From an uncultured Lacinutrix sp. (GTDB lineage Bacteria; Bacteroidota; Bacteroidia; Flavobacteriales; Flavobacteriaceae), in NCBI GenBank assembly GCA_937129145.1, contig CAKZMU010000031.1, forward strand, positions 62,001-126,000: a stretch of DNA of 64,000 nt. The letters are read 5' to 3'. The translations under genes and the position numbers were made by a program. The first letter of the stretch is position 1; every line of letters begins with the position of its first letter. Shown here in pieces: positions 27,372 to 34,919 of the stretch. The notes beneath the pieces were generated by a model. It saw only the letters and a list, made by a program, of their open reading frames with translations, did not search any database and was not told the DNA's origin.

Positions 27372-28118
27372 ATGAGAACAGTTATTATAGAAGATGAATT
27401 ACAAGCAATTACTGCTTTGAAAGAAGAATTAAAAGTGCATTGTCCAGACTTGGATATTTGTGGGGTGGCTGGTACTTTAAATGCAGCTAAAAAGCTTATC
27501 ATAGATAAAAATCCAGAATTGGTTTTTTTGGATATACAATTAAAAGATGGAAATAGTTTTGATTTATTATCTAAAATTGGTGAGTATAACTTTAAAATAA
27601 TCTTCACAACAGCTTATAGTCATTATGCACTTACTGCCATAAAAATAAGTGCATTGGATTACCTCTTAAAACCAATTGATAGTTTAGAGTTAATAAATGC
27701 AGTAAATAAAGCAAAGAAAAACTCATTTGACTTAATGCAACTTCAATTACAGAGTTTTATTCAAAATCAGCAGCTAAATACTTTAAGGAAGAAAATAGCT
27801 ATACAAACATCTAAAGGTATTTTTCTGCATGAATTGGAAACAATAATTCGCTTGCAATCTGATGGAAATTACACTTCAGTATATCTAACTAATGGAAAAA
27901 AATTAATGGTAGCCAAAATTTTAAAGGATTTTGAAGAACTACTCAGTAATTTAGGTTTTATTAGAATACACCATTCACATATTATAAACCTTAATCACAT
28001 GGAAAGTTATATTAATAAAGATGGAGGTTATGTTATTTTAAATGACAAAACAAATTTACCTGTTTCCAAACGAAAAAAGGCAGACTTATTAAACGTGCTA
28101 AATAGTTTAAATAACTAA
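27372..28118 (+). CDS. LytTR-family response regulator (partner of the propeller kinase)
   Basis: 248 residues. The receiver has the acidic EDE near residues 7-9, phosphoacceptor Asp54 (LVFLDIQLKDG), TTAYSHYA and DYLLKPID. The LytTR domain begins near IAIQTSKGIFLHELETIIRL and has the family motif IRIHHSHIINLNHMESYI. It follows the kinase gene by one base. It is a clear paralogue of the regulator at 9958-10677, but with its own kinase. Target genes unknown. Confidence 0.93.
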   Translation: MRTVIIEDELQAITALKEELKVHCPDLDICGVAGTLNAAKKLIIDKNPELVFLDIQLKDGNSFDLLSKIGEYNFKIIFTTAYSHYALTAIKISALDYLLKPIDSLELINAVNKAKKNSFDLMQLQLQSFIQNQQLNTLRKKIAIQTSKGIFLHELETIIRLQSDGNYTSVYLTNGKKLMVAKILKDFEELLSNLGFIRIHHSHIINLNHMESYINKDGGYVILNDKTNLPVSKRKKADLLNVLNSLNN

Positions 28119-28124
28119 AATGAG

Positions 28125-29405
28125 TTATTTTTTATAAACAGGAAGTAACTCTGTTTTTACTTGTCCAAATCCAATACGTACATCATCATTTTCACAAAAA
28201 GCACGCATTATGACTGTATCATTATCGTTAATAAATTTGCGTTCTGAACCATCCTTCATCTTGATAGGTTTTTCACCTCGCCAAGTCAGTTCTAGCATAG
28301 AGCCATACGAATCTTCAGTTGGACCAGAAATAGTTCCGCTTCCCATCATATCACCTGAATTTATAGGACAACCATTACTTGTGTGATGTGCCAATTGTTG
28401 TGCCATATTCCAATACATGTATTTGAAGTTTGTACGAGACACTACAGTTTCTTTGGCGTCTTTTGGTTTTATGGCCGCTTCTAAATTAATATCAAAACTA
28501 TTCTTGCCTTTGGTGCGTAAGTAAGGCAATGGTTTTGGGTCTTGCTTTGGCGATTCTACTCTAAAAGGCTCTAATGCATCTAGGGTTACAATCCATGGCG
28601 AAATGGTAGAAGCAAAGCTTTTTCCTAAAAATGGTCCCAACGGTACATATTCCCATTTTTGAATATCACGAGCAGACCAATCATTAAATAGTACTAGTCC
28701 AAAGATGTAATCTTCAGCTTCTTCAATAGGAATAGGTTCACCTAAATCGTTAGCATCAGTGGTTATAAAAGCCATTTCCAATTCAAAATCAACTAATTTA
28801 CTTGGCCCAAAAACAGGTTTTTTAGCACCTTCTGGAAAGGTTTGACCTTGTGGTCTATGTATAGGAATATGTGTTGTAATAATTGACGAACTTCTACCAT
28901 GATAACCAACAGGAAGATGTAACCAATTGGGCATTAAAGCGTTGTCTTCGCCACGAAACATGGTGCCTACATTGGTTGCGTGCTCTTTGCTTGCGTAAAA
29001 ATCGGTGTAATCACCAACTAGTACAGGCATTTGCATTTCAATTTCATCTAATCTAAAACACACAATTTCTTTGTGTTTTGTATTGTTTTTTAGTGTTGTA
29101 TTGTTGGCGTCAAAAATGTCAGCAATTCTATTTCTAACAGCTCTCCAGGTTTTTCTTCCATCAGCTATAAAATCGTTTAAAGTGTCTTGAAGAAAAATAT
29201 CGTCTGTTAACGGAATTCCATCAAAGTATCCTAATTGATGCAATGCTCCAAGGTCTATGGCTGTATCTCCAACTCGTGTACCAATGGTAATTACATCTTC
29301 TCTTGTAAGAAACACACCAAAAGGGATGTTTTGAATTGGAAAATCGGAATGTTTATTGACGTATAACCAAGATGTTCTATTCGGATTATTTGCTGATAAC
29401 GGCAT
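28125..29405 (-). CDS. fahA: Fumarylacetoacetase
   Basis: Last step of tyrosine/homogentisate breakdown: 4-fumarylacetoacetate to fumarate and acetoacetate. 426 residues, close to the family length. Visible: the N-terminal FAH domain (PFGVFLTREDVITIGTRVGD), the active-site region VGDYTDFYASKEHATNVG with metal-binding Asp and the catalytic His, YGRSSSI, VDFELEMAFI and LVLFNDWSARDIQKWEYVP. The C-terminal motif is NGCPINSGDMMGSGTISGP. Convergent with the preceding regulator by only 6 bp, and divergent from glyA. Confidence 0.95.
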   Translation of the reverse strand: MPLSANNPNRTSWLYVNKHSDFPIQNIPFGVFLTREDVITIGTRVGDTAIDLGALHQLGYFDGIPLTDDIFLQDTLNDFIADGRKTWRAVRNRIADIFDANNTTLKNNTKHKEIVCFRLDEIEMQMPVLVGDYTDFYASKEHATNVGTMFRGEDNALMPNWLHLPVGYHGRSSSIITTHIPIHRPQGQTFPEGAKKPVFGPSKLVDFELEMAFITTDANDLGEPIPIEEAEDYIFGLVLFNDWSARDIQKWEYVPLGPFLGKSFASTISPWIVTLDALEPFRVESPKQDPKPLPYLRTKGKNSFDINLEAAIKPKDAKETVVSRTNFKYMYWNMAQQLAHHTSNGCPINSGDMMGSGTISGPTEDSYGSMLELTWRGEKPIKMKDGSERKFINDNDTVIMRAFCENDDVRIGFGQVKTELLPVYKK

Positions 29406-29609
29406 AGTATTTATATTGAATTTTTTAATAAATGTTTAGTTCAAACCTACATAATTTTTTAAAACTTAATGTGATATTTAAGTTAAAAAATACAGATTAA
29501 TTAACACTTAATAAGTGGTTAATAAATTGCTAAGTAAATATATGTTTTTTGCGTAATTAAACTAATGTATTTACTATTTTTGAGTTTGATAATAAGATAA
29601 TTAAAATTT

Positions 29610-30899
29610 ATGCAACGCGACAATCAAATTTTTGAATTAATAGAAGCAGAAAAAGTACGCCAATTACATGGTATAGAATTAATAGCTTCAGAGAATTTTG
29701 TAAGTGACCAAGTCATGGAAGCTGCTGGGTCTGTTTTAACTAATAAGTATGCCGAAGGGTATCCTGGAAAACGCTATTACGGAGGTTGCGAAGTGGTAGA
29801 TGAAGTAGAGCAAATCGCTATTGACAGAGCAAAAGCGTTGTTTGGAGCAGACTACGTGAACGTACAACCACACTCTGGAAGTCAGGCAAATACTGCGGTA
29901 TTTTTTGCGTGTTTAAAACCAGGTGATAAAATACTGGGCTTTGATTTATCTCATGGAGGTCATTTAACTCATGGGTCTCCAGTAAATTTTTCAGGAAAAT
30001 TATACAATCCTGTGTTTTATGGTGTTAGCAAAGATACTGGACATATAGATTATGACCATGTAGAAGCTGTTGCTAAAGCAGAACAACCAAAATTGATTAT
30101 TGCTGGAGCATCTGCATACTCACGTGATATGGACTTTAAGCGTTTTAGAGAGATTGCAGATAGTGTAGGAGCTATTTTAATGGCAGATATTTCTCATCCT
30201 GCTGGATTGATAGCAAAAGGTATTTTAAACGATCCATTACCACATTGTCACGTTGTTACTACAACTACTCATAAAACCTTACGAGGGCCTAGAGGAGGAA
30301 TGATTATGATGGGAAAAGATTTTGAAAACCCGTTTGGATTAACTCTAAAATCTGGAAAGCCAAAAATGATGTCATCACTTTTAAATTCTGCAGTGTTTCC
30401 AGGTAATCAAGGTGGTCCATTAGAGCATATTATCGCTGCTAAAGCGATTGCTTTTGGTGAAGCGTTGACAGACGATTTTATGCACTATACCCTACAAGTA
30501 AAAAAGAATGCTGATGCTATGGCGAAGGCTTTAGTAGATAAAGACTACCACATTATTTCTAATGGTACAGATAATCACATGATGTTAATTGACCTAAGAA
30601 ATAAAAATATCACTGGAAAAGATGCTGAACAAGCTTTAGTAAAAGCTGATATCACTGTTAATAAAAACATGGTGCCGTTTGATGATAAGAGCCCGTTTGT
30701 AACCTCAGGAATTAGAATTGGTACACCTGCTATTACAACCAGAGGCATGAAAGAAGATGATATGAAGCCTATTGTTGAGTTGATTGATGAAGTAATCATG
30801 AACTACGACAACGAAGCTGTTTTAGAAGCCGTTAAAGGGAAAGTATATGATATGATGGCACACAGACCGTTGTTTGCTCAAAATGAGTATCAAGATTAG
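29610..30899 (+). CDS. glyA: Serine hydroxymethyltransferase
   Basis: PLP enzyme interconverting serine + tetrahydrofolate and glycine + methylene-tetrahydrofolate; main C1 source. 429 residues, standard size. Visible: [38 protein letters not shown], the PLP lysine in [15 protein letters not shown], and [14 protein letters not shown]. Single gene followed by a short repeat fragment and then the cassette region. The -7-like TATTTTTG at 29575-29582 may be its promoter, but the upstream TTG is badly spaced. Confidence 0.97.
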   Translation: MQRDNQIFELIEAEKVRQLHGIELIASENFVSDQVMEAAGSVLTNKYAEGYPGKRYYGGCEVVDEVEQIAIDRAKALFGADYVNVQPHSGSQANTAVFFACLKPGDKILGFDLSHGGHLTHGSPVNFSGKLYNPVFYGVSKDTGHIDYDHVEAVAKAEQPKLIIAGASAYSRDMDFKRFREIADSVGAILMADISHPAGLIAKGILNDPLPHCHVVTTTTHKTLRGPRGGMIMMGKDFENPFGLTLKSGKPKMMSSLLNSAVFPGNQGGPLEHIIAAKAIAFGEALTDDFMHYTLQVKKNADAMAKALVDKDYHIISNGTDNHMMLIDLRNKNITGKDAEQALVKADITVNKNMVPFDDKSPFVTSGIRIGTPAITTRGMKEDDMKPIVELIDEVIMNYDNEAVLEAVKGKVYDMMAHRPLFAQNEYQD

Positions 30900-30935
30900 T
30901 AAAAGCTATACGCTATTAAACAAGAATAACGATAA

Positions 30936-30965
30936 CGTCATTGCGAACGTAGTGAAGTAATCTGT
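30936..30965. repeat. REP-like fragment CGTCATTGCGAACG...
   Basis: 30 bases beginning CGTCATTGCGAACGTAGTGA and ending AGTAATCTGT. From memory this resembles a short dispersed repeat family in many bacterial genomes (CGTCATTGCGAGG...GAAGCAATCT). Only one copy is seen here. It lies between glyA and the first cassette. Confidence 0.5.
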
Positions 30966-31030
30966 CTAAAGTATTGATTTAGCAAATCATTATGTTATTA
31001 ACTCATAGTTGTATGCAATTTGACCAAACA

Positions 31031-31414
31031 ATGAACGAAAGAACTCAAGAAATAATAAATCGTTTCGAAAAATCTTGGAATGAAACTCTTGACAGATATC
31101 AAATGCTGATTGATAATGGTGGATTTGACAAATGGATTCCAATACGTGACTTAATAATCGAAATGAAAGAAAATGGAGAGTGGAAAAATTTCCGAATTGG
31201 AACATCGATGTTTACGCTGATTTTTTCACGTTCTGTAGATTTTGGATTACGAACTGACCAGAAACACGTGAAAATCGAAACGCTGAACTTTGATGATTAT
31301 GAAGTAACTTTTCGAGACGCTGACAAATTATATCGTGAATATAGAATTTCGGATTTAAAAGACATTCGACTAACCAAATTACTTAAAACCCTAAAAGGTA
31401 CATTAATTGACTGA
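31031..31414 (+). CDS. Hypothetical cassette protein, 127 residues
   Basis: Start taken at ATG 31031 (MNERTQEIINRFEKSW), just after the shared cassette box ATTTGACCAAA; a start further upstream would cross the cassette boundary. Mixed helix/strand protein with no signal peptide or transmembrane segment: EIINRFEKSWNETLDRYQML, then FRIGTSMFTLIFSRSVDFGL, DYEVTFRDADKLYREYRISD and an L-rich helix at the end. Small acidic cytoplasmic proteins of this sort are common as immunity or cassette-borne proteins, but I do not recognise the family. CGN arginine codons appear more often than in neighbouring core genes. Confidence 0.75.
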   Translation: MNERTQEIINRFEKSWNETLDRYQMLIDNGGFDKWIPIRDLIIEMKENGEWKNFRIGTSMFTLIFSRSVDFGLRTDQKHVKIETLNFDDYEVTFRDADKLYREYRISDLKDIRLTKLLKTLKGTLID

Positions 31415-31422
31415 AATAAAAA

Positions 31423-31719
31423 ATGAAATGGAAATGGTATAAACCAAAGGATTCTACACCTAAAAATCAATGTCCTTGTTGTGATTATATTAGTTTGCCT
31501 GAACGAGGCAGTTATTTGATTTGTCCTATTTGCTTTTGGGAAGATGATGGAATTGACGTTGATGAACTTGACGCTCATTCTGGTCCAAATCATATGACTT
31601 TGAGAGAAGGAAGAGATAATTTTATAAAGTATGGAGCTTGTGATTTAAAAATGGTAAAGAATGTCATCTCTGAAAAGAAAAGAAGAAAATTTAAACTAAT
31701 TGAAAGAAATATAAAATAA
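31423..31719 (+). CDS. CPCC-type cysteine-rich protein
   Basis: 98 residues. A zinc-ribbon-like pattern CPCCDYISLPERGSYLICPI continues with CFWEDDGID, giving CxCC and CxxC pairs; DELDAHSGPNHMTLREGRDN follows. This matches the cysteine-rich CPCC family (from memory), small proteins often found near toxin/immunity or mobile loci. Second gene of cassette 1, 8 bp after the first. Its stop lies 4 bp before the left end of the attC-like site. Confidence 0.8.
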   Translation: MKWKWYKPKDSTPKNQCPCCDYISLPERGSYLICPICFWEDDGIDVDELDAHSGPNHMTLREGRDNFIKYGACDLKMVKNVISEKKRRKFKLIERNIK

Positions 31720-31723
31720 AAAC

Positions 31724-31858
31724 TGCATACAACAACGTGTATAGTCAATTGCCTGGTCTGTATGTACTCGGAAAATCCTACGGATTTTCCTTTGATTCGT
31801 TTTCTTTTGTTAACTTAGTTCTAGCCAACGCAACTAACCATACACGAACACGTTGTAG
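31724..31858 (+). repeat. attC-like recombination site 1
   Basis: Imperfect palindrome of about 135 bp. The outer arms TACAAC (31728-31733) and GTTGTA (31852-31857) pair. Inner arms CGTGTATAGTCAATTGC (31736-31752) and GCAACTAACCATACACG (31830-31846) pair with few mismatches. Between them the right side has the extra bases AACAC, unpaired in the folded strand, giving asymmetry like extrahelical bases in attC. The centre has a perfect hairpin GGAAAATCC-TAC-GGATTTTCC (31770-31790). It does not match the classical GTTRRRY core beyond GTT/AAC. Closely related to site 2. Confidence 0.6.
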
Positions 31859-32239
31859 CACATTTGACCAAAATGTTTAAATTTTTCAAAAAGAAAAAAG
31901 TCGAAATAACGCATAGAGAAGAATGGCTTGATACATTCGAAAAAATGATTACTCTATTACGTGATAATGCACATGTTGCTCAAGCGGATTGTGTTCGCCA
32001 AATCCATGGAGCTCTTTACAGAAAAGATGTATCAGATTTTCTTAAAAAACTAAGAGGAGTTGATATGTGGGGAGGATCTGGCGCAGTCTGGGAAGTTGGT
32101 TATTTTAATTCTCAAGGAGAAGAAAAAGAATTCAAAAAACTAATTATCGAACTTGTACAGCTAATGAAAAATGACAAAATCAGTCATGGAAAAGCGAATT
32201 CTGTGTCGCACTTTTTTAGAAAAACAAGTTATTAGTAAA
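31852..32239 (+). other. Gene cassette 2 (body)
   Basis: Unit beginning GTTGTAGCACATTT (31852-31865); the left end of its own palindromic site, AAATGTGCTAAAAC (32240-32253), is the reverse complement with one mismatch in 14. It carries one gene (31873-32235) preceded by the same ATTTGACCAAA box as cassette 1 (31862-31872). The start/site pairing is specific to each cassette, as in integrons. Confidence 0.6.
31873..32235 (+). CDS. Hypothetical cassette protein, 120 residues
   Basis: Start at ATG 31873 (MFKFFKKKKVEITHREEW), directly after the cassette box. Basic N-terminus, then helices: WLDTFEKMITLLRDNAHVAQ, LYRKDVSDFLKKLRG, a glycine/tryptophan turn DMWGGSGAVWEVGYF, and a final helix EFKKLIIELVQLMKN. 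No signal peptide or membrane segment. The WGGSGAVWE region is reminiscent of small immunity-type proteins, but I do not recognise the family with confidence. Sole gene of cassette 2; its stop lies 4 bp before the attC-like site. Confidence 0.75.
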   Translation: MFKFFKKKKVEITHREEWLDTFEKMITLLRDNAHVAQADCVRQIHGALYRKDVSDFLKKLRGVDMWGGSGAVWEVGYFNSQGEEKEFKKLIIELVQLMKNDKISHGKANSVSHFFRKTSY

Positions 32240-32375
32240 AAATGTGCTAAAACACCGTGTATAATTATTGCTAGTTATAACTTACTTACGGAAGCCCTCG
32301 CGGACTTTCTATCTGTGGTTTATTTGCTTTTTAGTGCTTAAATACGCAACGAAATTAGACACGAACACGTTACCA
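32240..32375 (+). repeat. attC-like recombination site 2
   Basis: Second palindromic site. Left arm AAC then ACCGTGTATAATTATTGC (32254-32271); right arm GCAACGAAATTAGACACG (32346-32363) then AACAC and GTT (32369-32371). It shares ACACGAACACGTT exactly with site 1 (31842-31854; 32359-32371). The central imperfect hairpin GGAAGCCC-TCGC-GGACTTTC (32290-32309) is in the same place as the hairpin of site 1. No gene lies between this site and the convergent receptor, so the short array ends here. Confidence 0.55.
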
Positions 32376-32443
32376 TGCAGTTTACCCCGTCCTAAATAAA
32401 GGCTACATAATTTTAAAATTTTGTGCAAAAACAAGTAAAGTAA

Positions 32444-34912
32444 CTAAAACTGCATCCCAACACGTACATTAAAAACTCTTGGTGTTAAGTAATTGGGAAT
32501 AGAATACTGTCGTTTTGAATATACATCTCTTACCCAAGTATTGGTAATAGAGTTTTGCACATCAAACATGTTAAATATTTGAAAGCCAATACTTAGTTCC
32601 TTAAATTTTTGCTTCCAACCAGAATAGGTTTTGTCCTTATTTACAATAACATACGATAGTCCAATATCTGCTCGTTTGTAATCTGGTAAACGCTCTTGAT
32701 AATCATAAGGATTGGCATAACTAGGCGAACCACCCGGAACTCCTGTATTATACACTAGGTTTAAATACATTTTTAAATCTGGGATGTTTGGCATATAATC
32801 TTGAAACAAAATACCAAATTTTAAACGTTGGTCTGTTGGTCTAGAAATGTAGCCTTGATTATTAATGTTTTCCTCAGTTTTTAAATACCCAAAACTGAAC
32901 CACGATTCGGTACCTGGAACAAATTCACCATTTAGTCTAAAATCCATTCCGTAAGCATAGGCTTTTGCATTATTATTGGCTTCATAGCGAATTCTAACAT
33001 TGTCTAAAGTATAAGGGTTCACATCACTCATGTTTTTATAATAGGCTTCAGAAACCAGTTTAAAAGGGCGTTCCCATATTTTAAAGCTATATTCATTGCC
33101 CAACACAACATGTATGGATTTTTGAGCCTTTACATCAGGGTTTACAACACCATCTTTATCTCGTAATTCACGATAAAAAGGCGGTTGATAATACAAACCA
33201 CCGCTTAATCTAAACAGCATATCTTTGTCCCAATCTGGTTTAATGGCAAATTGCGCTCTGGGACTAAATACCGTTTGTGTAGTGCTTTCAACACCTTCGC
33301 CACTCACAGTCCAGTTATGCATTCTCATACCTGCGTTGTAAAACAATTCATGACCGTTAATGTCATCACGTTTGCTCCATTGTCCGTAGGCTTGCAAGCG
33401 GTCAATTTTTGTGCTATTGGTAGCCCTTACATTTTGAAACGGCACCAAAGGGCCTTGATAGGCTTGGTAAGGTTGTTCGTTAAATTTATCAATATTTGGT
33501 GGATTTATAGAAAATCCAGCGGAATCTATCACTTCCCATTCAACTATTCTATCACGAATATCTTCGTGCGTATATTTTACCGACCATTCCAAAAGATGGT
33601 CGTTGTAATTGTAACTTCCCTTGTGTTCTACATTGGTAATAAGCGCGTCCAAATCGTTTCTAGCATGGTTTAACTGACTGCCAATGCCTTCGCTAAACTC
33701 CACTTCGCCCAAGTTTTCATCACCAATATTACTGTTTACTTCGCCAAGTCTGTATTGTGCTAATATGTCGAAATATTCTTCTTCGGTTGTATGGTATTGC
33801 GATGCGATGAGTTTCAACGTCAAATCATCACTTACAAAATAATTTGCTTTAAATGCACCAAAAAAGGTTTGGTATGTATCTTTTTCTTGACCATCATAAT
33901 ACACCAAAAGCGCTAACGGATTTGTGAGCGTTCCAAAATTGGTTTGCCTTGTTTGTGGTTCGTAGTTGTAACTGTTAATAGAAGCGTTTCCGAGGAAATT
34001 CAAATGAAATTTATCTGAAAACTTATACGTAAGATAGGTTTGAATATCAGCAAATTTTGGGTCGTAATTAGTTTCGGTTTCTTTGGCTTCGACCAGCAAG
34101 CTATTATCACGATAACGCAACCCTACAATACCTGAAAATTTAGAATCTTTTGAAATGGCTTCGGCAGACACGCTACCACCCAACAAACTCAAATCGGCAG
34201 ACACACCAAATTTTATAGGACTTCTATAAGTTATATCCAATACCGAAGATAGTTTATCCCCATATTTAGCTTGAAACCCACCAGCCGAAAAATCGACGTT
34301 TTGCACCAAATCGGTATTTACAAAACTCAAACCTTCCTGTTGCCCAGACCGAATAAGAAAAGGACGATACACTTCAATGTCGTTGACATACACGAGGTTT
34401 TCATCAAAATTCCCACCTCGAACAGAATATTGAGTACTCAATTCATTAGAAATATTAACTCCAGGAAGTGTTTTTAATAAATTTTCCACACCTGGTTGAG
34501 CTCCTTGAATGGTTCTAATGATTTCTGGTTTTATGGTTGTAATACCTTCAACACGATTTCTTTCGCTACTTGTAATGACAACAGTTTCAATTTGTTCTAC
34601 TTGCGCATCCAATACTGGATTGAACTCAAACGATTCGCCATTTTTTAAATTAAAAGTGACTGTAATTTTTTTGAAGCTTAAATGTGTAAACTCTACAACT
34701 ACATTTTTACTTGCTTCAATTTTAATTAGGTAAAAACCATTTTCGTTACTAACAGTGCCATTATTTTCAGTATCATTGGCTTTAATGTTAACACTCGAAA
34801 TTGGTAAGTTGCTCTTATCTAGTATAACACCTTTTAAGGTTGCTGTTTGCGAAAACCCTATAAGTGGTAATAGGGTAAAGAGTGTAAATATTAAAAAAGG
34901 TTTGATTTTCAA
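32444..34912 (-). CDS. TonB-dependent receptor with carboxypeptidase-like domain
   Basis: Outer-membrane receptor, about 822 residues. Start taken at a TTG at 34912 (KIKPFLIFTLFTLLPLIGFS signal peptide), 7 bp after the stop of the upstream M23 gene; an ATG at 34978 would overlap that gene by 59 bp and put a charged extension before the signal. Then a carboxypeptidase-like domain (ATLKGVILDKSNLPISSVNI), plug (YSVRGGNFDENLVYVNDIEV) and barrel ending VRVGMQF with terminal Phe. No SusD or DUF4249 gene adjoins it. Substrate unknown. Confidence 0.9.
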   Translation of the reverse strand: MKIKPFLIFTLFTLLPLIGFSQTATLKGVILDKSNLPISSVNIKANDTENNGTVSNENGFYLIKIEASKNVVVEFTHLSFKKITVTFNLKNGESFEFNPVLDAQVEQIETVVITSSERNRVEGITTIKPEIIRTIQGAQPGVENLLKTLPGVNISNELSTQYSVRGGNFDENLVYVNDIEVYRPFLIRSGQQEGLSFVNTDLVQNVDFSAGGFQAKYGDKLSSVLDITYRSPIKFGVSADLSLLGGSVSAEAISKDSKFSGIVGLRYRDNSLLVEAKETETNYDPKFADIQTYLTYKFSDKFHLNFLGNASINSYNYEPQTRQTNFGTLTNPLALLVYYDGQEKDTYQTFFGAFKANYFVSDDLTLKLIASQYHTTEEEYFDILAQYRLGEVNSNIGDENLGEVEFSEGIGSQLNHARNDLDALITNVEHKGSYNYNDHLLEWSVKYTHEDIRDRIVEWEVIDSAGFSINPPNIDKFNEQPYQAYQGPLVPFQNVRATNSTKIDRLQAYGQWSKRDDINGHELFYNAGMRMHNWTVSGEGVESTTQTVFSPRAQFAIKPDWDKDMLFRLSGGLYYQPPFYRELRDKDGVVNPDVKAQKSIHVVLGNEYSFKIWERPFKLVSEAYYKNMSDVNPYTLDNVRIRYEANNNAKAYAYGMDFRLNGEFVPGTESWFSFGYLKTEENINNQGYISRPTDQRLKFGILFQDYMPNIPDLKMYLNLVYNTGVPGGSPSYANPYDYQERLPDYKRADIGLSYVIVNKDKTYSGWKQKFKELSIGFQIFNMFDVQNSITNTWVRDVYSKRQYSIPNYLTPRVFNVRVGMQF

Positions 34913-34919
34913 GAGATTG

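Larger units (their letters stand above)
31008..31723 (+). other. Gene cassette 1 (body)
   Basis: Unit beginning GTTGTATGCA (31008-31017) and running to the left end of the palindromic site at 31724, where TGCATACAAC is the exact reverse complement of that start. It holds two plus-strand genes (31031 and 31423). The shared box ATTTGACCAAA (31018-31028) lies just before the first ATG, and the same box starts cassette 2. This is the organisation of an integron gene cassette. Confidence 0.6.

Noticed and set aside
33251-33673. 140-residue plus-strand open frame inside the TonB-dependent receptor
   Set aside because: Antisense shadow; composition is unlike neighbouring proteins.
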